From: Phaffia rhodozyma
Lineage: Eukaryota; Basidiomycota; Tremellomycetes; Cystofilobasidiales; Mrakiaceae
Direction: 5' to 3'
DNA length: 64,000 nt
Assembly: GCA_014706385.1 (NCBI GenBank)
Contig: JACGZH010000009.1
Span: 372,001-436,000, forward strand
Shown: one piece after another, positions 11,601 through 23,069 of the stretch
How positions within the stretch are numbered: the stretch's first letter is position 1
Layout: every line of letters starts with the position of its first letter
The notes under the pieces: generated by a model
Database searches by the model: none
Told to the model about the DNA's origin: nothing
What the model saw: the letters and a program-made list of their open reading frames with translations, nothing else
Made by a program: the position numbers and the translations under genes

Positions 11601-14600
11601 TCGCATAGGTATAATTGACGAAGTCTGGCGCCTAGAGGGAAAGGACTATCGTTTTCGTCGCCATCCTCGTTAGAGAAATCTCTTTTGACCTGAGTGGCTT
11701 CCTCCGGTGGATCGGGGAACGTTTCTAGCAAGTTTGAACTGGCGTTGAGAGTGACAAGACTAGAGCAATACCAGATCCCAGGAGGAATTTGTCCCAAGTT
11801 GTTGTTATGGACGTTGATGATCTCAAGTTTCTGAAGCTGAGAAATTCCATCGGGGAGAACAGTGAGAGCATTATCGGCGCAGTGGATTTCCCGAAGCAAA
11901 GAAAGGTTTGCTATACTATCTGGCAAACTTGTGAACTTGTTTCCGTCTAGCTTAAGCACGACGAGGCTAACCAGATGGGCCATGGCCTCATCGTCAATCG
12001 AGGAAAGCTTGGCGAACGATAGATCCAGGTTGGTAAGGCCGAACGCTGTGTCTGGACTGCGGGATGACAATGAGAACTTGGTGATTGAGTTATATGATAA
12101 GTTGACGTCGCTCATCTTCGGTCCAAACCTGGCCCCAAATACGTTCACATCGTTCCTCTCGGCCCTGAGCACCTCTAGTTTCGGAAGGGCATATGCGTAC
12201 TCGAAATCGACAATCCGATTCCGTCGGCAGTCAAACTCGCGTAGGTTCTCCAGCCTAGCGAAACTGCTTGGGATCGAGGTCACCAGGTTACCAACAATAA
12301 GGAACCTTTCGAGATTCACTAGTTTTCCCACTTCTGGAGGAAGGTATGAGATCGCGTTGAAAGAGATGTCCAAGTCGACCAATGACCTTATCTCGCAAAC
12401 GATACTAGGGAACGCCTCAAAAGAGTTGTTGGAGAGATTAAGATACTTGAGAGTACGTAACTGGCCGAAGTAAGCAGGTAAGACGGAAAGCCGATTATTC
12501 TGTACGCGTAGAGAAAGTAACCCGGGGATATCATTGAAGCCACCTTGGTCCAAATCGGCAATTCGATTGCAAGACAAGTCTAGCCGGGTAAGGGAGGAAC
12601 TTTGGCGAATTGACTGTGGTATTCGTTTCAGAGACATATGGGACATCTTGAGTTCTCTGAGGGTTGTGCAAGCCTGGATAAAATCAGATGGGAGCTCTTG
12701 AAGTGGGTTTTTTGAAAGGTTGAGGAGAACGATGGTGTGTGCGTGTCGATGTAGAAAGATAGGAAAGACTTGTAGATCTCGTCCGGATATATCGACGTAC
12801 TCAAATGATGAATCGAAAGAGTTCTCATCGGCCTGTACGCATCCCACGTTGAAAAAAGCGACGAAGTCGGTGTTTCAGAACCTGATTATCAAACGAATTA
12901 TGTTGAAAGAAAAGAGAGAAGACCTACACTCTCGATTCCCGGGAGTTGTGGTAGTCGGAAGACGAACTTGCACAACATGCTCACGTCGTCCTTCCCAAGT
13001 TCGTCTAAGCCATCAATGCCCTGATACCCAGCTTGAATCAGTCTCCTTCTCTGAATCAGTGCGGGCTTTTCTCTAGCGTCTAAGGGTCGGTCTGCACATA
13101 GAACGAGGACGAAGAAGAAGGTCAACAGATTGGATGGCATGGAGCTAGGTGAAGTAGGGTGTAAAGAGCCCATAGATTTATCGCAGTGAGAACGTACCAT
13201 TCCCTCGCTCTCTTATGTATAGCCGATGGCCACCTTTAGAAATAAGAAGCTTCGCAGAGATGTGATAGATGATCTCCATTGTAGTAGCCGTCAGCGCGAC
13301 AGCAAGTACTTTATACGATCCATCAGAGATGTATATCCGGATAAAAGCGGTCTATATGACACCAAACCAGTTCTTGAATTATCAGTCTTCTATTGAGGCC
13401 CATGAAGAGGAGAATGAAGATGCGACGCGAATACGAACCGAGCCCAATGAACCACCCGAGGTCATTTTAGACAACCCGCTGGTCGTTGCCGGTCTACTAC
13501 TTATCTCACCAATACCACCAGTGATAGTACTGCCAGTCGATGGTCTTCCGAATGCGTTTGTCATACTTTGTTTTCCTCCTTGTGATCCACGGCTAGCGAT
13601 TGGCCTTGTCGACGGACCTCCTATCCCACCTGGCACAGCTATCGATCCGTTTGATGAGGCACGCAACGTGTCTTTCCCTAGAACTCCATCTGAACTGTCC
13701 ACCGTATATTGCGAACCTCTTTGATTATCACCCTTCGATCCCGTTCTTGTGCCGTCCAACCTTGGACCTCCACCTACCACATTCAAGCTGGAAGGACCAG
13801 CTGCAGAATCCATCATCGTTGGCGCGTCGGCAACCTCTTCGTCATCTGATGACTCATCCTCTTGATCGCCTTCGACACCCCACGACTCTGGTGCTGTCCA
13901 TGCCTGAAATTGACTCCGGATAGGTGGTGCTACATTCGCTTGTCTAGAGCCCATGAAATCTGGTTGGCCATCTGATGATTTCGAACCACCAGGCATCGAA
14001 AGAGGTGAGGTGACGGGATCGAGGGAACCCCGAGTGAGATCTACTTCAGTCATCTCAAACGGATTACGGAACTCTGTACTTGGAGAGAATTGAGGGGTCT
14101 TGTTTGAGGCCAGTTGGTCAAATGGATTTGTGCCAAGTTCATCACTTGGAGTGACCATCGATCGAAGCTGGGATGGACGTCGAGGGAGTGAAGTTGTGAA
14201 GACGGGTGCTCCTTTGATGGAGCTTGAAGAATTTGATGGATTTCTTGAGGCTTGATTGGAAGCAGGCGCAAAAGGATTAGTGAAAGTGGTATGATGCTGT
14301 GGGAGTGTGCCGGATCTAGATCCAACTGAGGATGACCCGATAGAAGAGACACTGCCTCCTCCCTCCGGCCATAAGCCAACGACCGAGCCGCTATGTATGC
14401 TTCCAGATGCGTCGTCCCAGTCCCTACTGACAATGCCTTCCATATGGTCTAGGTTGGTGTCAAGAGTAAACAGCTGAGAGCTTCTCGATCCTGAGACCGA
14501 TTTCATAGCTTCCTCACTCGAATTATCTGACCAAGTAGATTTCTTGCTAGACTTTCGAACCTTCCTCGGGTCTTCCAGTGAAGGAGCTTCCTTCTGCCTT

Positions 14601-15561
14601 TGTTCTATCGGCATGAATGATGTCAGGTGGGGAAGAGCTAGATGAGGCGGGACGACTCCTTTTGGAAGATGACTTGTAAGGTGGGAGTGATGTTGGCTCT
14701 TGAGGTCCGTCGAGTGCTGAGTGGATTTTCGCTGAGCGGCAGCAGGTGCAAGTCTTGGATTGGATGAAGGAGTCGCATCTTCTACTGTCTGAACTGTAGC
14801 TGGTCTTCGTTTGGTTGAGATTCCTAGTCGACCTAGAAACTTCTTCCTCTTCTCCTCGATCGGAGCTACCGGATGAGGCGACGCATTGTTTGATGCGGAA
14901 GCGACCTTCCCCGCGGTTGCTGGTTCTCCAGGTGGTGATGGTCTCATGCTTGGAGTCGAGATACCAGACTTTCCAGAATTGCTGGCATGTCGTGATCGAC
15001 CAAATGGGCCGGAGTTAAAAGATGATGTGCTCGTTGATTTTGATGAGGATCGAACGGCTGGTAGGTGAGGCGATGATGTGGATGAACTTAGTGTTCGAAC
15101 TGGTTGCGAGTAGCCCGATGGACTGACAGAGTTGGATGTCGATGCTGATGCTGATCCAGAGGCCTATAGAGATAAATCAAGGCATGCAAGGACAAGCAAG
15201 CCACGACAAAAGAACCAGTGATCGATCTCAGTTAGTCTCATAAGAAGAATCTCCTGGGAAGAGCAGACACGTATCCAGCCTCCTCCTCCTTCTTGATCGA
15301 AGGACTCACATTATGGGTCCCTCCATGTTCTGCATCCAACCAGGGTGCAATCCCTGCATCGACCTTTTCCTGCTTTTTTCCTGACACGTGGGTCTTGGGT
15401 TTTGAAATTGAGTCGCATTCTGCATCGTGTACATGAGGAAGGCTTGTATCCGACCAGGCGTGGTAACCTCCCACCACAACCCCTGGCCAGTCAAAATTAT
15501 CCAGATCCGGTGGAGGCACTGAAGGCGAGCTCGGCCGAGTACACTCACGGGAGGACTGCAT
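8628..15561 (-). CDS. CAC1: Adenylate cyclase (RA-LRR-PP2C-like-cyclase)
   Basis: Eight exons (15561-15271, 15163-13439, 13351-13198, 13091-12928, 12832-11268, 11177-9292, 9216-8896, 8857-8628) add up in frame to 2111 aa. It makes cAMP from ATP for the PKA pathway (CYR1 in yeast, CAC1 in Cryptococcus). Order: Ser/Pro-rich tail to about 670; Ras-association domain about 675-775 (IYISDGSYKVLAVALT, then KPALIQRRRLIQAGY); about 20 leucine-rich repeats from 780 to 1330; PP2C-like domain about 1385-1670; class III cyclase about 1720-1870, with metal-binding FTDIKNSTALWE, GYEVKTEGDAFMVSF, and YFGPMVNKASRVS; then a C-terminal region that in yeast binds CAP. The PP2C-like domain lacks the usual FDGHGG metal motif (FGIFGLSHA instead). 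The start is uncertain: TTCCCACAG, an acceptor-like string, directly precedes the ATG, so a further upstream exon is possible. PAN2 ends 420 bp upstream on the same strand. Confidence 0.95.
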
Positions 15562-15980
15562 CTGTGGGAAGGGGGAGAGCAGAGGAAGAGGATGGATGAG
15601 GGCGGAAGGAGTGAATCAGATGAAATTAGATGGATGAGATGACGAGTGATAGAACTGCCTAGAGTGGCAAGCAGCTGAATAACTAGAAAAACAGACACGC
15701 GTCGGAGGATTTGAACAAAATCTCTCGACAACGACCTAGATAGAGATGACAGCCTCATCTGCAAATGAAGATAAGAAACAGTTACTTTGTGTGTCTCTGT
15801 CTTATCACTTGATGAGAGCTCAACGAAAAGCATAGGAATAAGCAAAAGAGAACGGCCAGAGCGAGAGATCATTCTTAAACTTTCATGGCCATAACCGTTC
15901 AAGTACTTGTGTTCATTATATCCATTTTTACTGTCCTTTTCTTCTTTATCCTCTTCTTTTCTCTCTTCACCTCACTTATC
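15562..15980. promoter_or_regulatory. Spacer between PAN2 stop and adenylate cyclase start
   Basis: 419 bp on the minus strand between two same-strand genes. It must hold the PAN2 3' end and the cyclase promoter or 5' leader. An acceptor-like polypyrimidine-CACAG ends exactly at the cyclase ATG, so part may be a 5' intron. No specific factor site recognised. Confidence 0.4.
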
Positions 15981-18900
15981 TCAACTCCAAGGCATCCCAT
16001 TATCTGCGCCTCCTCCATAGGACCTCCAATGGCTCTGTGTCTGCTGAGAGGGAGGCTGAGAAGAAGGGCCTAGGTAATGTCCCGTACCATTATTACCACC
16101 ATGTTGTCCTTGACCAGATCCTCCGATGGAAGGCCAGACCGGGAAGGCCTGTTGTTGGTGTGGACCAAGATGAGAATGGGGAAGTAAATAAGAACTACCT
16201 ACTTGACCAGGTGGTGAGAGAGGATGAGGGGATGGATTTGAGTACGCAATGGGTGACAAATGAGGCATCGGGACCGATCCTGACGATGAAGTCGAAGGCG
16301 GTGGCGGTCGAGGAGGGAAAGGTGGTCCATTCGGTAATCGACGCATAGTAGATGTCATCTGAGTTTGTGCGGACGACGCGTGGGCAGGCAGAGCGAGTCG
16401 AGGTTCGGGAGTTGATGGTTGGGTCGTGGACATAGCCACCGGTGGCCATCTATCCGGCGGAGGTGGTGCAGCACCTGGGGGTTTCCAATTCTATATGCCC
16501 CGAATGACATAATGAGAGCCAGGATCAGTTCCTGGGTCTAGGAAGAAGAATCTTCCGAACGATGAGAAACTAACCAAACGTTTCCCTTCGGCAAAGATAT
16601 CATCCATCACATCATCAAATCGGCCTTCCTTCTGGAAACCAAGATACAATCGATATAGTTGCAAAGCAGCTCGGGCGTCCTTTCATGTATTGAATTTATA
16701 AGGGAAGAAAGCCAAAATAAGCGAAATGAGAACCAAGGAAGGCATATGAAACAGACTCACCTCGATCGAATCGTGCTCGCCCGTCTGAATATCATTTTTT
16801 AGCAAGAACCAAGTCAAGAACCTAAGCGACACCTTTCGTTGTCGTTGCGGACTCGAGTAGAGATCGACCGTGTCCAGCACTTGACTTGGCGGGACGAATA
16901 TGTCTGTATTATGATGAGGTTGTGGTGGAGTGAAACTTATATCAGTATTCATACATAATGGAGAGAATAAAGCATTTCTGAGAATGAGAAGGGCTAACTG
17001 ATAATCCGAAAATCTTTCTGTGAAAGAAAGATACAGAGATGATTAAGAATCGAGAAAAGATGAGCTTCATAATACTTCCGTTCTGAGTGTTAGAATGAGA
17101 CAAACCTTGAGACCATGTCCGATAAAGATACAACCTAGATCGACCAACAACCGAAGCTTCTTGTAGGCGACCTTGAGAGGGACTAATGTATGTTCCGATA
17201 ACGGAGGATCTAAGTCTCCAGCTGTAAGGGTAGATAACGATGATGAATACGATTATTAGATGGAAGGCGACTGGAGACAAGAACACGAACAGGCGCAAAC
17301 TTACGATGAATCCCAGAGAAATCAGTTAGGTAGTCCACCACTGGTTCACTTGTATGGATATGATCATCTATGAATGGCACTTCTTCTTGAGATCCAGAAC
17401 CCCTCAAACACGACACTCTTGCCAACGACAACTTCGATGGTCGAAGCACCTTCTTTGTCCCATCCGATCGAAGCTCCAAGTCATCCTTATTATTGTGTTT
17501 TTTACTCGTCGTGTCAGTCCGATGTGCGTGCCGAAAGAGTCAGGTGTTTCAGTAGAACGACTTAAACTTACAAACTGCATGGCTACAAACTCTGCATCAA
17601 TCGCAACCAGCGTTCCGGCCTCTGGTAACTCATCAGGCGTCAAGTATCGGTGTTTCATACGAGCCGGGTTTCGATTCCTTGATGCATGATATGACCAAAG
17701 ACAACAACAGAACAAACCATACAATTGTTAGCCCAGAATGGATCAAAAACTGAACAGGATGACGAAGGAAGGAGAAGGTTTACCAAGAAACGGAAACATC
17801 CCGACTAAGGATAGAAGGCTCGATTCCCATAGGTAAGATTGATAGATCAAGAGGCTGTCGAGAGTCTGTCCTCTCATAGATGATCACAGCAGGCGTCTGT
17901 TCAGCCCCATCCAGACGAGGGAGAAAAAGGTTTCATAGAAGCAAAGAGAAAATCCGTGAGCCAAACAGTGAAGAAGTAGAATGAAGAATGAAGAAAGATC
18001 ATCACCTTCCAAGATCCGGCGAAACTCAAGGCTTCTTCTTCGGAGATGTTCGAGACAAGGAAATCGTTGAAGATGTACCATGGCGAGGCTGCTTCTGAAT
18101 CCAACTCTTCCGCAGGAACTGATCATGATAGAGAAGAGCCACAGCAATGATGGAAATTTCAGTATGGAGACAAAAGATATATATCAAAGTGTAAGAAAAG
18201 GGAGAAAGAACTCACTTTTCACAATTGAGACTAGATGACGTTCATCTGTTCCAGCATGAGTCTCGACGATCAGAGCCTAACATAGTCAAGAAGAGAAGAG
18301 TTAGCGCCTGAGCTGTCACTCAACAAACATGCCATCCTTGAAAGAAAGGAACATACTCTGAGCTCATACATTGCCTCTGCCTTTTTCCACGATCCTCTCC
18401 ATTCTGGTCCCAAAATTTTGAAATCCTCACCATCCTGTACGAAGCCAAACGCCGTGGGCAAGAAAGGTCTTGGCCTATTCGGCCGATCCATCCAGAAATC
18501 CTCCATGATATCCGCTGAATGTAAAGCGGCGTTCAAGCAAAGCACAGGAGGCAACATTGTTGTCGAGCTTTCTATAGCAGACGGAGAAGAAAGCGATCGT
18601 CGATTTCGGAGGGGAGCGAACTGTTTACAGTGTATGCAGACTGCTTTAGTGGTGGTATCTCGGGTTATAGAGTCGTGTAAGACAGAGGAAAAGTCTTTGT
18701 TGGTAGGTAATTCGTTTGGTAGGGCCTGGATAACATCAAAGATAAAACCGGATAATGAGCCTCGCTTGATATTTCCTCCTCCTCTCTTTCTGTGTGTCTC
18801 TTTGGGATACTTCTAGCGCAGAACAAGAGATGTAATGCATACCTTTCTTCTATAAGTCAGATCGATCATATGATGAATCCCCGTCCTCGCCGTCCTTGTT

Positions 18901-21518
18901 CCACAAGCTAGACAGGTGTTCGTCTGCTTCAACTCCAAACCTGTAACCTGGGCGACTGTCGAAGGGATCGATCGAGGTATTGGTAACATCGGGAATAACC
19001 AGGGATTCGTCTGGCTCTGAGACTGACTTGAGTTTGGGTTTAGATTGTACGTCTTTGCTTCGGCTGACATGTGTTCAAGAGCGAATCTGGTGAAGTTTTG
19101 AAGGAGTGTACCATACGCTTTCGGTGGGCCTGACTCGTCTTCCGAGTCGAACAAACCTAGCGCATGAACTGAAACGACAAGTGGTCAACAGTGTAACTCA
19201 GATCACTCTTGGGATTGGGAAGATTCAAAGAGAATTGCGTACTTTGTGGAATTCCTCCGACAGCCCTCGAGAAATTTGTAGCCTGACAATTCGTTCCTGC
19301 TGCATCTTCCAGCATCCTAAATAGAAACCCGCACTCGCATAACAGGCAATGCTCCCTCGTACAAGCCGTGGAAATATGAGACTTCGCAATCAATCGGAAG
19401 GGTAAGGTATAGTGAAGTGCCTGAAGAAGCGAGTTCGTGTATGAGCTCGCGATATGGGTCTCGAGTCCAGAGTATTGCGTTTGATTGTAATATCTGGAAA
19501 GGGTATAACGAGAAGAGACGGTATCAGATTCGCAGAGCAACACGCCAGGTGACAGATTAACGGTAACAACATATTTACCCGAAATCAAAGTCTTCCACCC
19601 CTGTTACTCCCAAATAAAGAATTTCCCGGACACAATGAAGGAAAGTCATTATTTGCCTCGTCATCTTTATAACGCCCAAAAATGAGAACACAGAGAGATC
19701 GCCAACGTGAGTACGAACCGAATTTGCTGTATTGGATTTCAACTTTTCTGTACTTGCTTCCCTCTCCCTCCGCTCCTCTTCCTGCCTCTCCTTCACCTTC
19801 CGTCCCAACCCTATCTCCCTCCCTAGGCTCCCTTGTCTGTTCACTCCTGAATCTCGGTCCACCCGGTCCACCTTCGCCTGCCTTCTTCTTTCTCGGCCCT
19901 ACTCTGTTTCTTGTTCCCTTCAACTCCCTAGGTGTCTGTGCATAGCCCACGAAATCAACCATCCGCATTGTGCCGAGCACACTCGCCGGAATCTTCGCAG
20001 GCGGGTTGAAGAAAGGACTGGTTGGTGGACAGTATGTCGATGCAGGGATGTTTGACAGGAGAGGGGTCGTATAATGAGGCATTCCAATCAAATTCAATGG
20101 TTCCAGTCGAGAAGGATCTTCCTCATTGTTGGACGTTGGCATTCCCATCACCGGCGCGACAGATACTGATGGTGGAGGAGGTGCGTCAACAGTCAACGTA
20201 GGAATAGAAGCCTCAGTGACTGCATCGGGCCATTCTGTTTGAATACCCTCAAATCCATTGAAGGTGACTGAGTCGATCTCGGAAGAAAGCGGATCCTGGA
20301 TGGAAGACCAGATATGATGATTTCCCCCGGCGTCTCCAAATGCAAGGAATGAGCCTGACGAGGAGATTGCTGCAGATGTCACGTACGTCGATACGTCGAG
20401 CTTTGCAAGATCAACCCATTCAGGAAGTCAAGTTCAGTTTGATGTCGACGACCTCTCCAAACCTGATGATTCAAGATGAATACTCACTTGATGGAACCTG
20501 GCTTCCCAGGGTTTACCAATCTCTACCGCCATGAAAGATCCTTGGACGGACACGACAATCATCGAGTCTTGTTTCTTAAGATCCGGCAGGACGAATGCAG
20601 GGCCTGTCTCGAACGAGATTGCAGGAAGAGGCTTGAACGTTCGGACATCAAACACCTTGACCATGGGATCAGGGAGTGGGTGACCTTGTCTGATAAACAA
20701 GTTGAGAACGAGTCCAGATGATAGATACTTGAACATCATGCTCATACACAAATCCACGCGTGAGGGATATGAAGACAAAGGGAAGGACGAACTTGACGGT
20801 ATATCCTAAAGTCATAACATTCCACCCCACGGCCTCAAGTCCTGTAAGACCACCAAGATGGGCGGATATGCTCTGCTCAACTTTCATCGATCTGGGATCA
20901 TGGAACCTGACGAGGCCGTCGGTTGACCCGGTCGCAACCAATCTAGCTGCTCGTCGAACGAATCTCAGGTTTGGACAGTCGACCTGAGCGGCAGATTACT
21001 CCATGATCAGTTTTGGACGATAGATATGTTTGAGCTTTCAAAAGAGTAAAGATGAAGCGTACCGTTCGAATCAGCGAACCCGTATGAGTGTTGACGATTA
21101 GCGCTGCCGGTTGGGTGCCACCAGCGATGATCTCTGACGAGTTTGTAGGAGAGATACACATGCTGCTCAACGCTGTTGCTCCTTCATCCAGTGCCCACTT
21201 GGCTGCTCCTCCTCGTTTCCGTCCGCCGAGCCCTCGTTCTGTCAAGCTGATGATCTCTCTATCGCCTACCCAAATCTCTCTGACGGCGGGTGAGTTGATA
21301 GCGAGTCCGGCCTGAGTGATGCCAAGCGGTTTGCTTCCATGAGCGGGAAAACAGACGTTCCTCGTGAAAGACGCAGGAGATGAGAATGATTGGACAAGAC
21401 CGGTAGATGAGCCTGACCAAAGAAGATCGGCATAAGGATCAAAGACGAGTGAGATTGGATAAGAATTGGCTGGATAGGATGAAGGGGCAAGCAGGTGATG
21501 GGGGTGATAAACAGCCAT
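15981..21518 (-). CDS. PAN2: PAN2, poly(A)-specific deadenylase catalytic subunit
   Basis: At least 17 exons on the minus strand, ATG at 21518, TGA at 15981. With PAN3 it shortens mRNA poly(A) tails bound by Pab1, in the cytoplasm. Order seen: N-terminal WD40-type repeats ([53 protein letters not shown]); the linker with [12 protein letters not shown]; a UCH-like domain ([19 protein letters not shown]) in which the catalytic Cys of true ubiquitin hydrolases is absent, as expected for this pseudo-protease; zinc-type Cys pairs ([19 protein letters not shown]); and a DEDD exonuclease starting [12 protein letters not shown], with [12 protein letters not shown] and [16 protein letters not shown]. 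Includes a 22-nt exon (19600-19579) and a 15-nt exon (17013-16999). After the exonuclease there is an extra ~150-residue Pro/Ser/Gln-rich tail. Head-to-head with the PRKRIP1-like gene, 382 bp apart. Confidence 0.95.
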
Positions 21519-21900
21519 CCGAAAAAGACGCCAAAGGTTTCAATATATATTTCTCTGACGGGCCTTGAATGAACCAAGACTATCTATCGGGATAGAACAC
21601 GAGGAGAACAGCACGAGTCGTTGTTCGCTAAGAGTCAGTGCTGTTTGTAGATAGATTGATGGAAACAAACGAAAGAAAGAGCCAAGAGAAGAAAGAGAGG
21701 ATGGAAATTGTGATCGAGATTTTATTAGGAAATTCTTGTAGACCTGATTAGGAGGATTTGTAGTCTGGATAGTTTTTTTCTGCTGAACGCCCGTAATCCT
21801 CTTTCGTTTGGACACTTCTATCCACCAACGGCCATCCATCTATCTTTGCGTCTTTACTCATAGCTTATCCATCCGCTCATCCTTTGCTCTTACATTCATC
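21519..21900. promoter_or_regulatory. Divergent promoter, PAN2 / PRKRIP1-like
   Basis: 382 bp between the start codons of two divergently transcribed genes. Plus-strand sequence from about 21780 becomes C/T-rich toward the ATG at 21901. No recognised factor site. Confidence 0.6.
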
Positions 21901-22840
21901 ATGGCTCCTTCAGCTTCTCCGGATCCTTCGTCTCTTCCGGTTTCTGGATCGTCTACCCCTGTAAATAAGCACAATCTGACTCCGGTCGAGGCCCAGCGAC
22001 TTCACGTTCGTCCTTTCCCTTATTCTTTCTGGGACCTACTGGTTGCGGTCGACTGACAGTGCCTTGGGTGTTTCCTCTGTCATTGGTATGGTCGTTCTCT
22101 GGCTCAAACTTGATGCAGCTTGAGAAGCTTCTCAAGGACCCTTCGAAGGAGGTTCATATTCCTAAACCTACGAAGGAAAAGACGCTTCGTGCGCCTAGAG
22201 AGATGATGAAGAACGTTCAGGGTTCTTCTGCCGGAGCCGGTTCCGGAGAGTTTCACGTCTACAAACAGAATAGAAGAAGAGAGTACGAGCGGCTCAAGAT
22301 GATGGACGAGAAGTCGAAGAAAGTTTGTCCCTTAGGTTCTGTCTTCACCCATAAACAGACGCGTCATTCACACCCTCTACCTCGCATTCAATATGTTTGT
22401 TCCTTTTGTCCCTCTCCTAGGAAGCGGAGCAGAAAGAGTTCGAAGAACGACAAGCTGCGGCCTTGGCCGAGTCTGAGGCAAAGACGTCTAAGAACCGACT
22501 GAAACGTCAAAAGAAGAAAGCCGCCCGATCCAACGCCGGTCGAGCCGCGTCTGCCGATGCATCAGGAGTTGCTAATACGGGTGCGAGTGATGGTGGGGCA
22601 GAGAAGAAAAGAAAGCTGGGAGGTGGAGCGGCTGCTGTGACATTTAAACGGCCAGGAGACGCATCTGATGACGATGAAGGATCTGATGTCGACCGCTCAA
22701 AAGATGGAGAGGAGGATATCGTGGTGAAAGTGAGGGAGGAAGAGGTTGACGTCGAGAGAGAGAAGGGAGAGGAAGACAAGGTTGTTGTAAAGGAGGTCGT
22801 GTTTGAACAACCAACGATTGTTATTCATGAAGACGATTAA
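21901..22840 (+). CDS. PRKRIP1-like (DUF1168) spliceosome-associated protein
   Basis: Three exons: ATG at 21901 to a GTTCGT donor after QRLH; exon 2 begins LEKLLKDPSKEVHIPKP; exon 3 begins EAEQKEFEERQ and ends at TAA 22840. The diagnostic segment is VQGSSAGAGSGEFHVYKQ followed by RRREYERLKMMDEK, the core of the PRKR-interacting protein 1 family, whose human member sits in late spliceosomes as a long helix on RNA. The C-terminal half is a Lys-rich helix (NRLKRQKKKAARS) and then a very acidic tail with alternating Asp/Glu and Lys, likely disordered. Known for the family: nuclear, RNA-binding. The role in this yeast is inferred. Confidence 0.9.
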
Positions 22841-23069
22841 GCTTGACCGTAACCCCCCACCTCGACCCCTCTGCGCGAGGGGCATCGTCTCGTTCTTCTT
22901 GTGCTTTGTCTATATTCTTCCTTATCAAGACGTTTTCCGGTTGACGTAGGAAAGATTGCTGATGTCACATTCTGTAGCTTTCCTTCTGTTTGATATTGCT
23001 CAGTCTCAGCACTTGTGTACTACTAAGATGGTGTAGGCTATCGCTGAGTTTCTCCGTCGGTCTTTTTGG

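Noticed and set aside
12628..12828. Alternative minus frame (start TCTGAAACACC) for the first LRR exon of adenylate cyclase
   Set aside because: The acceptor at 12841-12890 would give a non-LRR frame; the TACAG acceptor at 12833 restores the LRR frame and makes all exon lengths consistent.
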